Source of the DNA: DATLLN01 sp963720885
GTDB lineage: Bacteria > Actinomycetota > Thermoleophilia > Gaiellales > JAICJC01
Direction of reading: 5' to 3'
Assembly: GCA_963720885.1 (NCBI GenBank)
Contig: CAVRGW010000002.1
Coordinates: forward strand, 62,001 to 126,000
DNA: 64,000 bases
Position 1 is the stretch's first letter, and every line of letters starts with the position of its first letter. Below are positions 9,249-18,133 of the stretch, piece after piece. A program made the position numbers and the translations under genes. The notes beneath the pieces were generated by a model. The model was not told the DNA's origin. It saw only the letters and a list, made by a program, of their open reading frames with translations, and made no database searches.

Positions 9249-10624
9249 GTGGTGGCCTCCGTAAGGTCGGGGGTCTCCGGGACGGGTTCGTCGACGTGGC
9301 GCGGGAACATCATCGCGATGCAGGTGAACTCGAGGATCGCCTTCTCCCAGACGCCGAACGGCCACGCGTACACGGACACGGTGACGAAGAACTGGCCGAG
9401 CAAGAAGCTGCCCGCGCCCCACGCCAGGAGATCGGAGTATCTGGTTCCGTGCCTGCGTCTCCAGACCGCTCTGAAGAGCACGAAGTACACGGCGAAGAAG
9501 GCGATGAACCCGAGAACGGTGAACTTGATCCACATCTCGATCGGCCCGTTGTGCACCATGCCGGCGTCGCCCTTCCAGCGCGCCGTCCGCGTGCCGACGT
9601 AGGTCTCGCCCACGCCCAGGCCGACGATCGGGTGCGCCTGGATCTGGTCCGCGCCGTCCAGCACCTCGTTGATGTGGCCCTGGTTGGTCGCGGCGAGCGC
9701 GGTGTCCTCCTTCGTCGCCGTCGGATCAAGGCTGGCGAACCGGGCGCCCCAGTCGAGTGACGATCCGAGCAGCGTGATGGCGATCACCGCCGCCGCCATG
9801 ACGCTGACGATGCCGGCGATGTACTTCATCCGGTTCTTGCCCGACAGCACCAGGAAGACGCCGAACACGGTGCCCAGCTCGACCCACGCGTAGCGGCGGA
9901 AGGCGAGCACCACGACCATCGTGCCGATCGCGATCGTCAGCCACCAGAGTGCCGGGCTGCGGCGCGTCCGGAGCATCGCAAGCGACACGCCGACGGCCGC
10001 CACCATGTACTCCAGCGTTGCGTGGTCGCCGGTCGGCGTGCGGCCGTAAAAGGCGATCTCGCCGCCGCCGGTCGCGTACTGGGCGAGCTGGACGAAGCCG
10101 TAGACGGCGACCGCGCCGGCGAACAGCTGCGCGAAGCGGAAGGCGCCCTCCTCGCTGGTCAGGATCGTCGACCACAGCGCGAACGCCCACAGCGACCCGA
10201 CGAAGAAGTCGCGCCAGTCGCCGAACGGGCTGTGCGTGCCATGCTGAAGGCCGACGACGATGCCCAGCGTGATCGGCACGCCGATCAGCAGGCACATCCT
10301 TGCCGCGTGCCGCGAGAAGTGCAGGCCACCCTCGCGGGTGACCCGGTAGATCAGCGCAAGGTAAGCGAACCCGAAGGTCAGCACGTCGGCGGGTGTGAAC
10401 GGCCCGTACTTCTGCTGGTCGAACCAGGACGGGCCGTAGTTGTCCTTGCCCGTCGTCTTCACCGCGAAGCGGGTGCCGGGGTCGGTGCTGGTGTGGTAGA
10501 TCAGCGCGATCGCCAGGATGCCGCCGGCGATGCCCCACCAGGGGAGCGCGGCCAGCTTCGCCTGCGCGCGGTGGTGGCGCCGTACGATCGGCGGAGCGTA
10601 TGCCGGGACCGCGATCTGCGTCAT
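9245..10624 (-). CDS. O-antigen ligase/Wzy polymerase-like membrane protein
   Basis: A 459-residue protein with 10-12 hydrophobic helices and a large periplasmic loop containing GHINEVLDGADQIQ and HPIVGLGVGET, then HNGPIEMWIKFTVLGFIAF. The pattern I-x-G-x-G followed by a conserved H-N before the last helices is the signature of the WaaL/Wzy family. In this operon it would polymerise or ligate the repeat unit at the outer face of the membrane. Start and stop both overlap neighbouring genes by 4 nt. A second family member lies at 14623-16002; which of the two is the true polymerase cannot be decided. Confidence 0.75.
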   Translation of the reverse strand: MTQIAVPAYAPPIVRRHHRAQAKLAALPWWGIAGGILAIALIYHTSTDPGTRFAVKTTGKDNYGPSWFDQQKYGPFTPADVLTFGFAYLALIYRVTREGGLHFSRHAARMCLLIGVPITLGIVVGLQHGTHSPFGDWRDFFVGSLWAFALWSTILTSEEGAFRFAQLFAGAVAVYGFVQLAQYATGGGEIAFYGRTPTGDHATLEYMVAAVGVSLAMLRTRRSPALWWLTIAIGTMVVVLAFRRYAWVELGTVFGVFLVLSGKNRMKYIAGIVSVMAAAVIAITLLGSSLDWGARFASLDPTATKEDTALAATNQGHINEVLDGADQIQAHPIVGLGVGETYVGTRTARWKGDAGMVHNGPIEMWIKFTVLGFIAFFAVYFVLFRAVWRRRHGTRYSDLLAWGAGSFLLGQFFVTVSVYAWPFGVWEKAILEFTCIAMMFPRHVDEPVPETPDLTEATT

Positions 10625-11835
10625 GCCGTCGCTCCGATCTCATCGGGCGCCTCGAGCGGCAACGGCTCGCCTCGATACACGGCCAGCAGCCGGTCGGTGG
10701 TCACGGCCGGATGGAACCGCTCTTCGTACAGCGCACGGCCGCCGCCGCCCAGCCGCTCGCAGAGCGCGTCGTCGCCGGCCAGCTCGCGCAGCGCGTCCGT
10801 GAGGGCCGCCGGATCGCGGGGCTCGAACAGCAGCCCGGCCCGCCGGTCGGGAACGACCTCGATCAGGCTGCCCAGCCGGGATGCGACCATCGGCACCCCG
10901 GCAGCGTAGGCCTCGACGACGGTGCGCGGGAACACCTCGTACCAGACCGACGGCATGACGACCGCCCGTGTGGCGAGCACCCGTTGGAGCACCTGGTCGT
11001 GCGGCAGCTGCCCGGTGAACTCGACGCCCGGGATGTCCGCCGCGCGGTCGCGAAGCGCCTGCTCGAGGTCGCCGCTGCCGATGACCGTCAGACCTTCGCC
11101 TCCGTCGGGGAACGCCAGCCGCCAGGCGTCGAGCAGGACGTCGACGCCCTTCTCAGGGCCGAGCCGCGCGAGACACACGAATCCGCGGCCGGGACCGTCG
11201 CGGCGGAACTCCACGTCGGGGGCGGTGTTGTACTTGACCACCAGCTTGTCGGCGGGCCAGCCGGCGGCCACGTAGCGGCCGCGGGCGAAGGCCGACGGCG
11301 TCAGGTACGCGTCGACCGCGGTGCGCCAGGTGCCCGCGCGCTCGTGCACGGCGTCGGCGACGGCCAGAGGCAGGGTCGCCCGGCGCGATCCGCGATAGCA
11401 CCCGTGCCGAACGGCCGGCAGCGGAGTCCTGCCCAGGCACTCCTCGCACACGTGGCCGTCGCGGAAGAACATCCCCGCCGGACAGAGCGGGCGGAAGTTG
11501 TGGAGCGTCTTGACCACGCGCGCACCGGTGCCAGCCGCCGCGCGCAACGCCGCGGGGCTGAGCAGGGGGAACGTGTTGTGGAAGTGGACAACGTCGGGAC
11601 GCAGGTCGTCGATCCGCGAGCGGACGAGCCGGGTGCCCTCGCGCGACCACACCACCCGACCGGGCAGCATCGCCTTCTTCGGCAGCGACCACCCGGCGAT
11701 CTCGTCGCTCTCCACGGTCAGCAGGTGCACGTCGAGGCCACGCCCGCGGAGCAACTCGAGCTCCTGCTCGACGACGGAGTTCTCGCCGCTGGGCATCGAG
11801 CTGCGGTACCGGTTGTGGACGATCAGCACCCTCAT
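10621..11835 (-). CDS. Glycosyltransferase family 4
   Basis: A 404-residue GT-B enzyme. The N-terminal domain starts with MRVLIVHNRYR and contains VVHFHNTFPLLSP and KTLHNFRPLCPAG. A C-x2-C-x-G cluster (VCEECLGR) resembles the cysteine motif seen in some GT4 proteins. The C-terminal domain has RLGPEKGVDVLLDA and the nucleotide-sugar motif FPRTVVEAYAAGVPMVAS. ATG 11835 overlaps the upstream stop by 4 nt. It probably transfers a retaining sugar from a nucleotide donor during repeat-unit assembly. Confidence 0.85.
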   Translation of the reverse strand: MRVLIVHNRYRSSMPSGENSVVEQELELLRGRGLDVHLLTVESDEIAGWSLPKKAMLPGRVVWSREGTRLVRSRIDDLRPDVVHFHNTFPLLSPAALRAAAGTGARVVKTLHNFRPLCPAGMFFRDGHVCEECLGRTPLPAVRHGCYRGSRRATLPLAVADAVHERAGTWRTAVDAYLTPSAFARGRYVAAGWPADKLVVKYNTAPDVEFRRDGPGRGFVCLARLGPEKGVDVLLDAWRLAFPDGGEGLTVIGSGDLEQALRDRAADIPGVEFTGQLPHDQVLQRVLATRAVVMPSVWYEVFPRTVVEAYAAGVPMVASRLGSLIEVVPDRRAGLLFEPRDPAALTDALRELAGDDALCERLGGGGRALYEERFHPAVTTDRLLAVYRGEPLPLEAPDEIGATA

Positions 11836-12617
11836 CCGTGGCGCTCCTTGGGGCCGCGGAGCCGCTCCGAGACGGACAGCGCGACGAACCGCGTGCCCGA
11901 GCCCAGGTACCGCGGGCCCAGCTTGCGCGGGGCGTGGCCCATGCGATGCACCCACTCCAGGCCCGACCGCTGCATCCACAGCGGCGCGCGCGGCGCGTTC
12001 CCCGACAGGAAGTCGAACGCCGCGCCGACGGCCACGCACAGTGCCGGCGCCATGCTCGCCGCGTACGTGTGGCACCAGAGATCCTGCTTGGGCGCGCCCA
12101 GGCCGACCCAGAGGACATGCGGCCGGGCGGCCGTCACGGCCCCCGCGATCTCCCGGTCGTCGTCGGGCGTCAGCGGGCGGAACGGCGGGGACAGCGTTCC
12201 CGTCACCTCCGCCCCGGGATATCGGCGGGCGATCTCGGACTCCAGCCGCCCCAGCACAGTCGGGGTCGACCCCAGCAGAAAGTGACGCAGCCCGGCGTCC
12301 CGGCCCCGGTCGATGACCAGCGGCATCAGGTCGGGCCCGCCGACCCGCTCGGCGTCCGGACGGCCGCCCTGGTGGCGCTGGCGCCAGACCACGGGAAAGC
12401 CGTCCGGGAAGTTCATCCAGGCGCCGTCGTAGGCCGCGCGCAGCGCCGCGTCACCCGGCGCCGTGGTGACGCCGTGGACGCCCGTCAACGTCGCGTACCC
12501 GCCCTCGCCGGACAGCGCCCGCTCGATCACCAGGTCGGCCGCGCCGGATAGGGTGCCGGCATAGAACGAGGTGCCCAGAACCGAGCAGCGCTGCACGTTG
12601 CCGCTCTCGAGTGTCAC
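11832..12617 (-). CDS. WecG/TagA/CpsF family glycosyltransferase
   Basis: A 261-residue enzyme of GT family 26. Diagnostic segments are TLTGVHGVTTA, MNFPDGFPVVW, the loop HFLLGSTP and VGLGAPKQDLW near residue 172, in the order typical for WecG/TagA. Family members transfer N-acetylmannosamine(uronic acid) or a related sugar to undecaprenyl-linked acceptors, usually early in glycopolymer assembly. It sits second in the operon, 11 nt downstream of the tyrosine kinase gene, and overlaps the next gene by 4 nt. Confidence 0.88.
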   Translation of the reverse strand: MTLESGNVQRCSVLGTSFYAGTLSGAADLVIERALSGEGGYATLTGVHGVTTAPGDAALRAAYDGAWMNFPDGFPVVWRQRHQGGRPDAERVGGPDLMPLVIDRGRDAGLRHFLLGSTPTVLGRLESEIARRYPGAEVTGTLSPPFRPLTPDDDREIAGAVTAARPHVLWVGLGAPKQDLWCHTYAASMAPALCVAVGAAFDFLSGNAPRAPLWMQRSGLEWVHRMGHAPRKLGPRYLGSGTRFVALSVSERLRGPKERHG

Positions 12618-12628
12618 CAGGGAGCCCC

Positions 12629-14506
12629 CTACGCGCGATCTGGTGTTTTCGCCGGCTGCTCTTCGTGTGTCCCGCCGTAGCCGTAGCCGTATCCGTAGCC
12701 GTATCCGTACGAGGAATCGGACTCGGCGCCGGTCAGCACCAGACCGAGGCGGGCGATGTGAGCGCCGTCCAGCTCGCGGCGCAGCTCGCGCAGCATGGGC
12801 CGCTGGACGACCTCGAGTCGGGTGACGATGACGACACCGTCGACGCGGGCGGAGATCGCCATCGCGTCGGACACCGGCAGCACCGGCGGCGCGTCGATCA
12901 GCACCATGTCATAGCGGTCGCGGAGCTGGGCGATGATCTCGCCGAGCGCCTCGGACTCGAGGAACGCGACCGGATCCGGCGGCTGGGAGCCGGCGGTCAG
13001 GACGTCGAGCAGCCCCTGCACCTGGGCGCGCTCGCCCGAGGCGTGGCCGTGCCCGTTGCCGTTCGCCAGGCCGGCGGCGCCCATGGTGCCGTTGCTCGAG
13101 CCGGTCTGCGGCGTGACCGCGATCCGGTTGACGGCGTCGGCCAGCGTCAGCTGGCCCAGCGCGATGTCGGTGACGCCCGGCACCTGGCCGAGGTCGAAGA
13201 ACCGGTTCAGGTAGGGGCGGCGCAGGTCGAGGTCGACCAGCGCGACGCGGCGGCCGACCTGGGCCAGCGCGACGGCCAGGTTCGCCACCGTGGTCGACTT
13301 GCCCTCCTGCTCGACGGCGCTGGTCACCATCACGACCTTGGCCTTGGCGTGCAGATTCGCGAAGTCGAGGGCGACGCGCAGCTTGCGGTACGCCTCGGCG
13401 TGGTTGCCGCCGCCCGTCGTCATCAAGGCGATCTCGTCCTTGCGGCGGAGCTTGCGCGAGGGTGCCGGGATCCGCGCCAGTAGGCCGAGCCCGAGCTCCT
13501 CGCTGACCTCCTCCGACGAGCGCACCTTCCGATCCATGGCCTCCAGCAGGAAGATGATGCCGATGCCGAGCACCAGGCCGATCGCGCCCCCGGCAGCCAT
13601 GTTGCGCTTCGGCGTGGGCGCCACCTGCGGCGCCTGGTCGGCCGGGTTGGCCAGCTTGCTGGCACCCGGCAGCGACGCCCGCTGTGCTGCGATCGCCTGC
13701 AGGGCGATCAGCGCGCTCTGCAGCTGCGCGTTGTAGACGTTGGCCTGGCTCTGCAGGTCGGACGCGTCCTGGCCCAGCGCCTGCCGCTCGGCGATCTGCG
13801 AGTTCAACTTCGACAGCTGGCCGAGGGCCTCCTTTTCATCGGCGGTCGGCTGGCGCGCGGCGTCGTCCAGGCTCGCACGGGCCGTGTCCACGCTGTGCTG
13901 GGCGAAGGCGACCGCGTACCCGTTCGAGACCCACATCGCGATATCGCGTGTCGGGCCGTTGACGGCGAAGTGAACGATGTTCGTGTCCGTATCGGCCGTG
14001 ATCTTGGAGTTGTCGAGCACGTCCTGGCCGGTCCAGACCTTCTCCTTGGCCGCGCTGAACAAGCCCGCGCCCGCCCGCTCCCAGCCGGCCACCTGCTGCT
14101 GGTCGGCCGTCGGCTTCTTGCCAGGCGCGACCGGCGGTGTGTTGAGCTTGCAGTCGCCGGCCGGCGAGGCGGTGCCGCCGTTCGCCGCCGCCAGCTGCTC
14201 GGCGCCGTAGAGCCGCACCGCACAGGTCACGGCGTCGTCGGCGACATCGGTGTTCTGCGCGAGCGCCGCCTGCGTGGCGATGATCCGCTGGAGATCCTTG
14301 GACAGGTCGGACGACTGCCCGCCCTGGAAGGTCTGGGTGTTGACCTCGATGCTGGCCGACGCGCGGTACTCCGCGGCCTGGCGCTGTGAGAGGGCATAGC
14401 CCGCGCCGACGCCGAGGACGATCGTGACGAGGACGATCCATCCTCGCCGCTTGAAGACGCGCGCGTAATAGCCGACAGAGTGCCCGCCGGTTCCTGCCTC
14501 ACTCAC
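12629..14506 (-). CDS. Wzc-like polysaccharide co-polymerase/tyrosine autokinase
   Basis: A 625-residue BY-kinase. Residues 1-330 form a Wzz-type module: a transmembrane helix near residues 22-40, a coiled periplasmic domain rich in Ala/Gln, and a second helix near residue 310. The cytoplasmic kinase has Walker A (SAVEQEGKSTT), Walker A' (VALVDLDLRRP) and Walker B (MVLIDAPPVLP). The tail after residue 600 alternates Tyr and Gly six times and would be the autophosphorylation cluster. It controls chain length and export. A Gly/Asn/His-rich insert (NGNGHGH) separates Walker A' from B. It is the first gene of the seven-gene operon, downstream of a promoter-like region. Confidence 0.9.
   Translation of the reverse strand: MSEAGTGGHSVGYYARVFKRRGWIVLVTIVLGVGAGYALSQRQAAEYRASASIEVNTQTFQGGQSSDLSKDLQRIIATQAALAQNTDVADDAVTCAVRLYGAEQLAAANGGTASPAGDCKLNTPPVAPGKKPTADQQQVAGWERAGAGLFSAAKEKVWTGQDVLDNSKITADTDTNIVHFAVNGPTRDIAMWVSNGYAVAFAQHSVDTARASLDDAARQPTADEKEALGQLSKLNSQIAERQALGQDASDLQSQANVYNAQLQSALIALQAIAAQRASLPGASKLANPADQAPQVAPTPKRNMAAGGAIGLVLGIGIIFLLEAMDRKVRSSEEVSEELGLGLLARIPAPSRKLRRKDEIALMTTGGGNHAEAYRKLRVALDFANLHAKAKVVMVTSAVEQEGKSTTVANLAVALAQVGRRVALVDLDLRRPYLNRFFDLGQVPGVTDIALGQLTLADAVNRIAVTPQTGSSNGTMGAAGLANGNGHGHASGERAQVQGLLDVLTAGSQPPDPVAFLESEALGEIIAQLRDRYDMVLIDAPPVLPVSDAMAISARVDGVVIVTRLEVVQRPMLRELRRELDGAHIARLGLVLTGAESDSSYGYGYGYGYGYGGTHEEQPAKTPDRA
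12675..12710. repeat. Hexanucleotide repeat coding the Tyr-Gly tail
   Basis: Six tandem copies of CCGTAN (last base G, G, T, G, T, C) code on the minus strand for alternating Tyr-Gly at the C terminus of the tyrosine kinase. Such a simple repeat can gain or lose units by slippage, which would change the number of phosphorylatable tyrosines without breaking the frame. Confidence 0.8.
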
Positions 14507-14537
14507 GGTGTGCCCCCCTGTGTGGGTACAGCCCTAG

Positions 14538-14595
14538 ATCGTACCAAGATCATGCTCAGTCAACCACGGATACCATCAGAGTTTTAGTCAGTCAA
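14538..14595 (-). promoter_or_regulatory. Candidate promoter region of the polysaccharide operon
   Basis: Two copies of CAGTCAACC on the plus strand give two TTGACT hexamers on the minus strand (14590-14595 and 14558-14563), 32 bp apart. The upstream one is followed after 17 bp by TATCCG (14567-14572). The other is followed after 14 bp by TACGAT (14538-14543). The tract is clearly more AT-rich than its surroundings and lies just ahead of the tyrosine kinase gene. The tandem repeats could be two promoters or a promoter plus a repeated regulator site. Confidence 0.45.
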
Positions 14596-14622
14596 CCTTA
14601 GTGCAGGTTTTGACTAGCGAAT

Positions 14623-16002
14623 TCACTCGGACGCAGCAATCCGTCCCGCGGCGTGCGCGAGGGCCACGAGCGTCCATACGGCGCCGGTCACGACCGGTTT
14701 GGTGATCAGGTTGGAGTCTGCGCTGGCGAGCATGTAGACCACCGAAACGCCCACACCACCCACCGACACTGCAGTCAACAATCCGCGGGGTCGCACCCGT
14801 AGGGTACGTCGCAACGCGGACGCCGACCCCACCACCCCCGAAATCAGCAGGCAGATGAACGCCGTCAGCCCCAGCAGCCCGGTCTCCACGACCGTTCGCA
14901 CGTAGTCCGAGTGGGTCAGCCGGCCCTGGTCGACGCCGATCGACGACCAGCCGTGGCCGAGCAGCGGCGCCCGGTTGACCTTGGGCAGGTTCGACTCCCA
15001 CAGGCTGATCCGCTCGCTGAACGTGTTGCCGTAGTGGCCGGCGTGCTGCGGCCCCTCGCTGAGATCGTTGAACCGCTGCACGGTGCTGGGGACGGCGAGC
15101 ACGACCGCCATCAGCACCAGCGGGACGATCAGCAGCAGCGTGCGGTAGCGGATCGCGCCGATCACCAGCAGTCCCACGATCAGCGAGATCCAGCCGGTGC
15201 GGGTGTACGACCCGACCAGCGCGACGCCGGCCAGGCCGATCCAGAGCACAAGCAGCGGCCACCAGCGCAGACGGCCACCGAGCAGCAGCGGGATCGAGAA
15301 GCACAGCAGCACGCCCAGCACGATGCCCAGCTCGTCCGGGCCGGTGAAGCCGCCGGTCGCCCGGTCGAACTGGAACTGCCCGAGGCTGGAGGAGGAGTCG
15401 CCCGCGATCGTCTGCTCGATCGCCAGCCCGACCACGCCGAGCGCCGAGATCAGGATGGCGCCGACGACCAGCTCGATGTCCCGCCGCGAACGGCAGAGCA
15501 CGTACACCAGGCCGTAGATGACGCCGATCCGCGCCAGGCGGAGCACCTCCGGAATGCCCAGGCTGAGCGCCGGCGTCGACGCCAGGCTGATCACCGCGAT
15601 CAGCGTCAGGGCGACGAACGGCCAGATCGACGGGGCCGATCGCACCTGTGACCAGTTCTCCACCAGGTAGGCGCCGCCGACCACCACGATCAGCAGCACC
15701 AGACCGGTCGACAGGTTGAACTTGAGCCCGCCGATGGTCTCCAACTGGCCGTCGGCCCACAGGTCGACGCTCTGGTGGATCAGGAGCACCGCCAGCACGC
15801 CGTACAACGGCCGGATCAGGAACACCGCGACCAGCGCGACCAGCAGCGCCGTTGCCAGGAATGCCCGGGGCTGCGCCGAGATCACCGCAGCGATCACCAG
15901 CGCGGCGCTGAACGCCAGGCCCGCGAGCCAGGTGAGCGACCGCGGCAAGCGCAGCGCCGGCGCCTCGAGCGGCCGGCTGAGGGCGGTCATCGCCGTCGAC
16001 AT
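14623..16002 (-). CDS. O-antigen ligase/polymerase-like membrane protein
   Basis: A 459-residue polytopic protein with about 11 hydrophobic helices. The periplasmic part carries NTFSERISLWESNLPKVNR and PLLGHGWSSIG, then H-S-D-Y before the last helices. This matches the Wzy_C/WaaL signature (R-x3-W, G-x-G, H-S). It is the second such protein in the locus. ATG 16002 lies 4 nt after the stop of the Wzz-like gene, so the two form an operon, which is the usual pairing of polymerase and chain-length regulator. Confidence 0.78.
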   Translation of the reverse strand: MSTAMTALSRPLEAPALRLPRSLTWLAGLAFSAALVIAAVISAQPRAFLATALLVALVAVFLIRPLYGVLAVLLIHQSVDLWADGQLETIGGLKFNLSTGLVLLIVVVGGAYLVENWSQVRSAPSIWPFVALTLIAVISLASTPALSLGIPEVLRLARIGVIYGLVYVLCRSRRDIELVVGAILISALGVVGLAIEQTIAGDSSSSLGQFQFDRATGGFTGPDELGIVLGVLLCFSIPLLLGGRLRWWPLLVLWIGLAGVALVGSYTRTGWISLIVGLLVIGAIRYRTLLLIVPLVLMAVVLAVPSTVQRFNDLSEGPQHAGHYGNTFSERISLWESNLPKVNRAPLLGHGWSSIGVDQGRLTHSDYVRTVVETGLLGLTAFICLLISGVVGSASALRRTLRVRPRGLLTAVSVGGVGVSVVYMLASADSNLITKPVVTGAVWTLVALAHAAGRIAASE

Positions 16003-16006
16003 CGGC

Positions 16007-17350
16007 CTAGGTGTGCGCTTCCACGAGCCGGGTCGCGACGCGCGTCCGGCTCGCGGGTGCCAGCGGCTTTCGCTCGAACCAGAGGCGCAGCTGCGCGCCC
16101 GCCGACCGGCGCATCCTGTCGACCTCGCCGTCGAGTCGGTGCCACGCGGTGCTCGGCCGCACGATCAGCACGGAGCCGTCGGCGGCGCCCACGAACAGCA
16201 GGCTCTCAGGGTGGTCGTCCAGTACCGGGGTCGCCACGACGACGACCTGCGCGTGCTTGCGGGCCTCGGCCAGCAGCTCCTTGACCCGCGCCGCAGAGAA
16301 CAGCGATGCATCGTCGACGGCGCTGTGGCCGGCGCTCAGCAGCCGCAGGTCGGGACCGAGGTCGGCCAGGTCGAGACCGTCACGGGTGCCGTCCAGGAAG
16401 TTGCGCGCGCCGGGTGCGCCGTCGTCGGTGTCGAGGTCGATCACCAGCGCCGAGACGCCGGCGTCCGAGAACGAGCGAGCCAGCTCGGTCGCCGACGCAA
16501 GCGCGGCAGCGCCGTCCGCCGGGCTGACCGTGATCATGCCCCCGCGGTCGCCCACGGCCGACAGCTCGAGGTCGACGCGCAGCGCAGCGAGGCCTTCCGG
16601 CGTCGTCTCGAAGACGTCGATGCCGGGCGGTTCGAGATCGGAGGCGCGGCGCACCCGCGGATCGAAGCGGTTCAGCGACAGCGCGACGAGGATGCCGATT
16701 GCTAGCCCGGCCAACAGGCCGGCCAGCGTCGCCAGACCCGGCGACACGGAGGGCGAGGTCTTGGTGACGCGCACGGCGGTTGGATCGGGAACGCGGCTGT
16801 TGGTGCCGTCGAGCGAGCCCTGGATCGTGTCGACGACGGTTTGACCGCGCGGATCGATGGCGGCGGACTGCTGAGCCGCGGCCAGGATCGGCTCGATCAG
16901 CGCACGCTGCTGGGCCCGGCGAAAGTCGACGTAGGCTGAGGCGTAGGCGGAGAGTGCCTGCTGCGCCTCGGCCTTGTTCGCGCCCTCGAAGGACAGCTCG
17001 GCCTCGCTGACGTCGGTCGGCTTCACGCTCAGCTTGTCCAGCAGCTGGCCAGCCGACACGCCGTTCACATTCTTGGCAGCGGCGTTCGCCGCGTCCGCGA
17101 CGAGGAAGTGCGAGGCGTCAGGCGCGGTCTTCGCGGGAACGTTGGTGATCGCCGGGTACTTGCCGTTCTTGTCCTGCTGGATCTGCTGCTCGCTGATCAG
17201 CGTTGCGGCGACGTAGGTGGTCTTGCCCTTGGAGTCGGCGACGGCGCGCGCGCTGACCGCAGTCAGACCTGCGATGATCAAGATCAGCCACGACCATCGG
17301 ATCATGGTCTGAAGCGCACGACGAAACGTCAACTCGGGTCGAAGACTCAC
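16007..17350 (-). CDS. Wzz-like co-polymerase with degenerate kinase domain
   Basis: A 447-residue protein: a transmembrane helix at about residues 17-36 (WSWLILIIAGL), an extracytoplasmic domain, and a second helix near residue 215 (LAGLLAGLAIGILVALSLN) ending in FDPRVRRASDLE, the usual Wzz-to-kinase linker. The C-terminal 200 residues resemble a BY-kinase fold (ALVIDLDTDDG as A', VVVVATPVL as B). However, where Walker A should be there is MITVSPADGAAALASA, with no G-K-S/T, and there is no tyrosine-rich tail. It is probably a catalytically dead partner or scaffold. GTG 17350 follows a GGGGG site. Confidence 0.72.
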   Translation of the reverse strand: MSLRPELTFRRALQTMIRWSWLILIIAGLTAVSARAVADSKGKTTYVAATLISEQQIQQDKNGKYPAITNVPAKTAPDASHFLVADAANAAAKNVNGVSAGQLLDKLSVKPTDVSEAELSFEGANKAEAQQALSAYASAYVDFRRAQQRALIEPILAAAQQSAAIDPRGQTVVDTIQGSLDGTNSRVPDPTAVRVTKTSPSVSPGLATLAGLLAGLAIGILVALSLNRFDPRVRRASDLEPPGIDVFETTPEGLAALRVDLELSAVGDRGGMITVSPADGAAALASATELARSFSDAGVSALVIDLDTDDGAPGARNFLDGTRDGLDLADLGPDLRLLSAGHSAVDDASLFSAARVKELLAEARKHAQVVVVATPVLDDHPESLLFVGAADGSVLIVRPSTAWHRLDGEVDRMRRSAGAQLRLWFERKPLAPASRTRVATRLVEAHT

Positions 17351-17412
17351 ATGTAACCCCCGGGGAGATGGGCTCGGCTCACGGGTCGGCCTCTCTCGCA
17401 ACCCGTACGGCC

Positions 17413-17440
17413 AGTGTACAGTGGTCGTCTCGAACGACAA
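17413..17440 (-). promoter_or_regulatory. Candidate promoter for the Wzz-like/Wzy-like operon
   Basis: On the minus strand TTGTCG (17435-17440) and TACACT (17413-17418) are separated by 16 bp and lie about 63 nt ahead of GTG 17350. The same segment is the start region of the divergent PAP2 gene, so both genes may be controlled from here. Prediction from hexamers only. Confidence 0.4.
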
Positions 17441-17449
17441 GTGGGTCGG

Positions 17450-18133
17450 GTGACTGTGGGCAATATCGCTGAACCAGGAGGCGCGATCGGTCGTCACGAC
17501 CAGGGGCGCGCGCTCGATGTGCGGGGTGCGAAGGGGGTCGCCCGGCGTCCGCTCGTCCGCGCCGCGGTATGCGCGGCGCTGCTCGTCGGACTCGCCTTTC
17601 TGGTCGGCTCCGGGGCGACCGCGCGGGTCGACCATACGGCCCAGGACCACCTGGCGCCGCTGGTGCACGGCCCCCAGCGCAGCCACCCGTTCCTGCTCAC
17701 CTGGCTGAACGAGTGGCTGACCATCGCGATGAGCCTGGCGGCCCCGGTGATGAGCACTGTGCTCGCCCTCGCCGGGTGCGCGATGCTGGTGCTCCGCGGC
17801 CGGCGCGACCGCGCACTGCTGTGGGCGGGCGTGTTCGTGGCCGGCTTCCTGATCGAGGTGCTGGGCAAGCTGTTCGTCGACTCGTCGTTTCCCAGCGGGC
17901 ATACGATGCGGGCGCTGCTGCTCGCGGGCCTGGCCGCGGAGCTCTGGCCGCGCCGCCGCCCCTGGTTCTGGGGGTTCGCCGCGTTCGTCATCCTCGGTGT
18001 GCAGCTCAAGGGCATCCACCCGCCGAGCGACATCGCCGGCGGCATCCTGGCCGCGGCGATGCTGCTGCTGATCGTCTCAGCGGTCGGTCAGAAGCCGGCC
18101 TGGAGGCCGCGCAGCCAGTCCGTGCGCACCTGA
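17450..18133 (+). CDS. PAP2-family membrane phosphatase
   Basis: A membrane protein of about 227 residues with five or six helices. The acid-phosphatase signature is visible as SFPSGHTMRALLL and GIHPPSDIAGG; the first motif (K-x6-R-P) is represented only loosely by GKLFVDSS. The family dephosphorylates lipid phosphates such as undecaprenyl pyrophosphate, which would recycle the carrier used by the surrounding polysaccharide genes (inference). GTG 17450 was chosen because upstream codons lack family character; GTG 17414 and 17456 are alternatives. Its last 46 nt overlap the convergent GH5 gene. Confidence 0.72.
   Translation: MTVGNIAEPGGAIGRHDQGRALDVRGAKGVARRPLVRAAVCAALLVGLAFLVGSGATARVDHTAQDHLAPLVHGPQRSHPFLLTWLNEWLTIAMSLAAPVMSTVLALAGCAMLVLRGRRDRALLWAGVFVAGFLIEVLGKLFVDSSFPSGHTMRALLLAGLAAELWPRRRPWFWGFAAFVILGVQLKGIHPPSDIAGGILAAAMLLLIVSAVGQKPAWRPRSQSVRT

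Noticed and set aside
10600..12285. 561-residue plus-strand frame across two glycosyltransferase genes
   Set aside because: Antisense artefact; the minus strand has GT4 and WecG signatures with coupled starts.
12675..12710. CRISPR-like short repeats
   Set aside because: The units are contiguous hexamers inside a coding region without spacers; no CRISPR array or cas gene was seen anywhere in the window.
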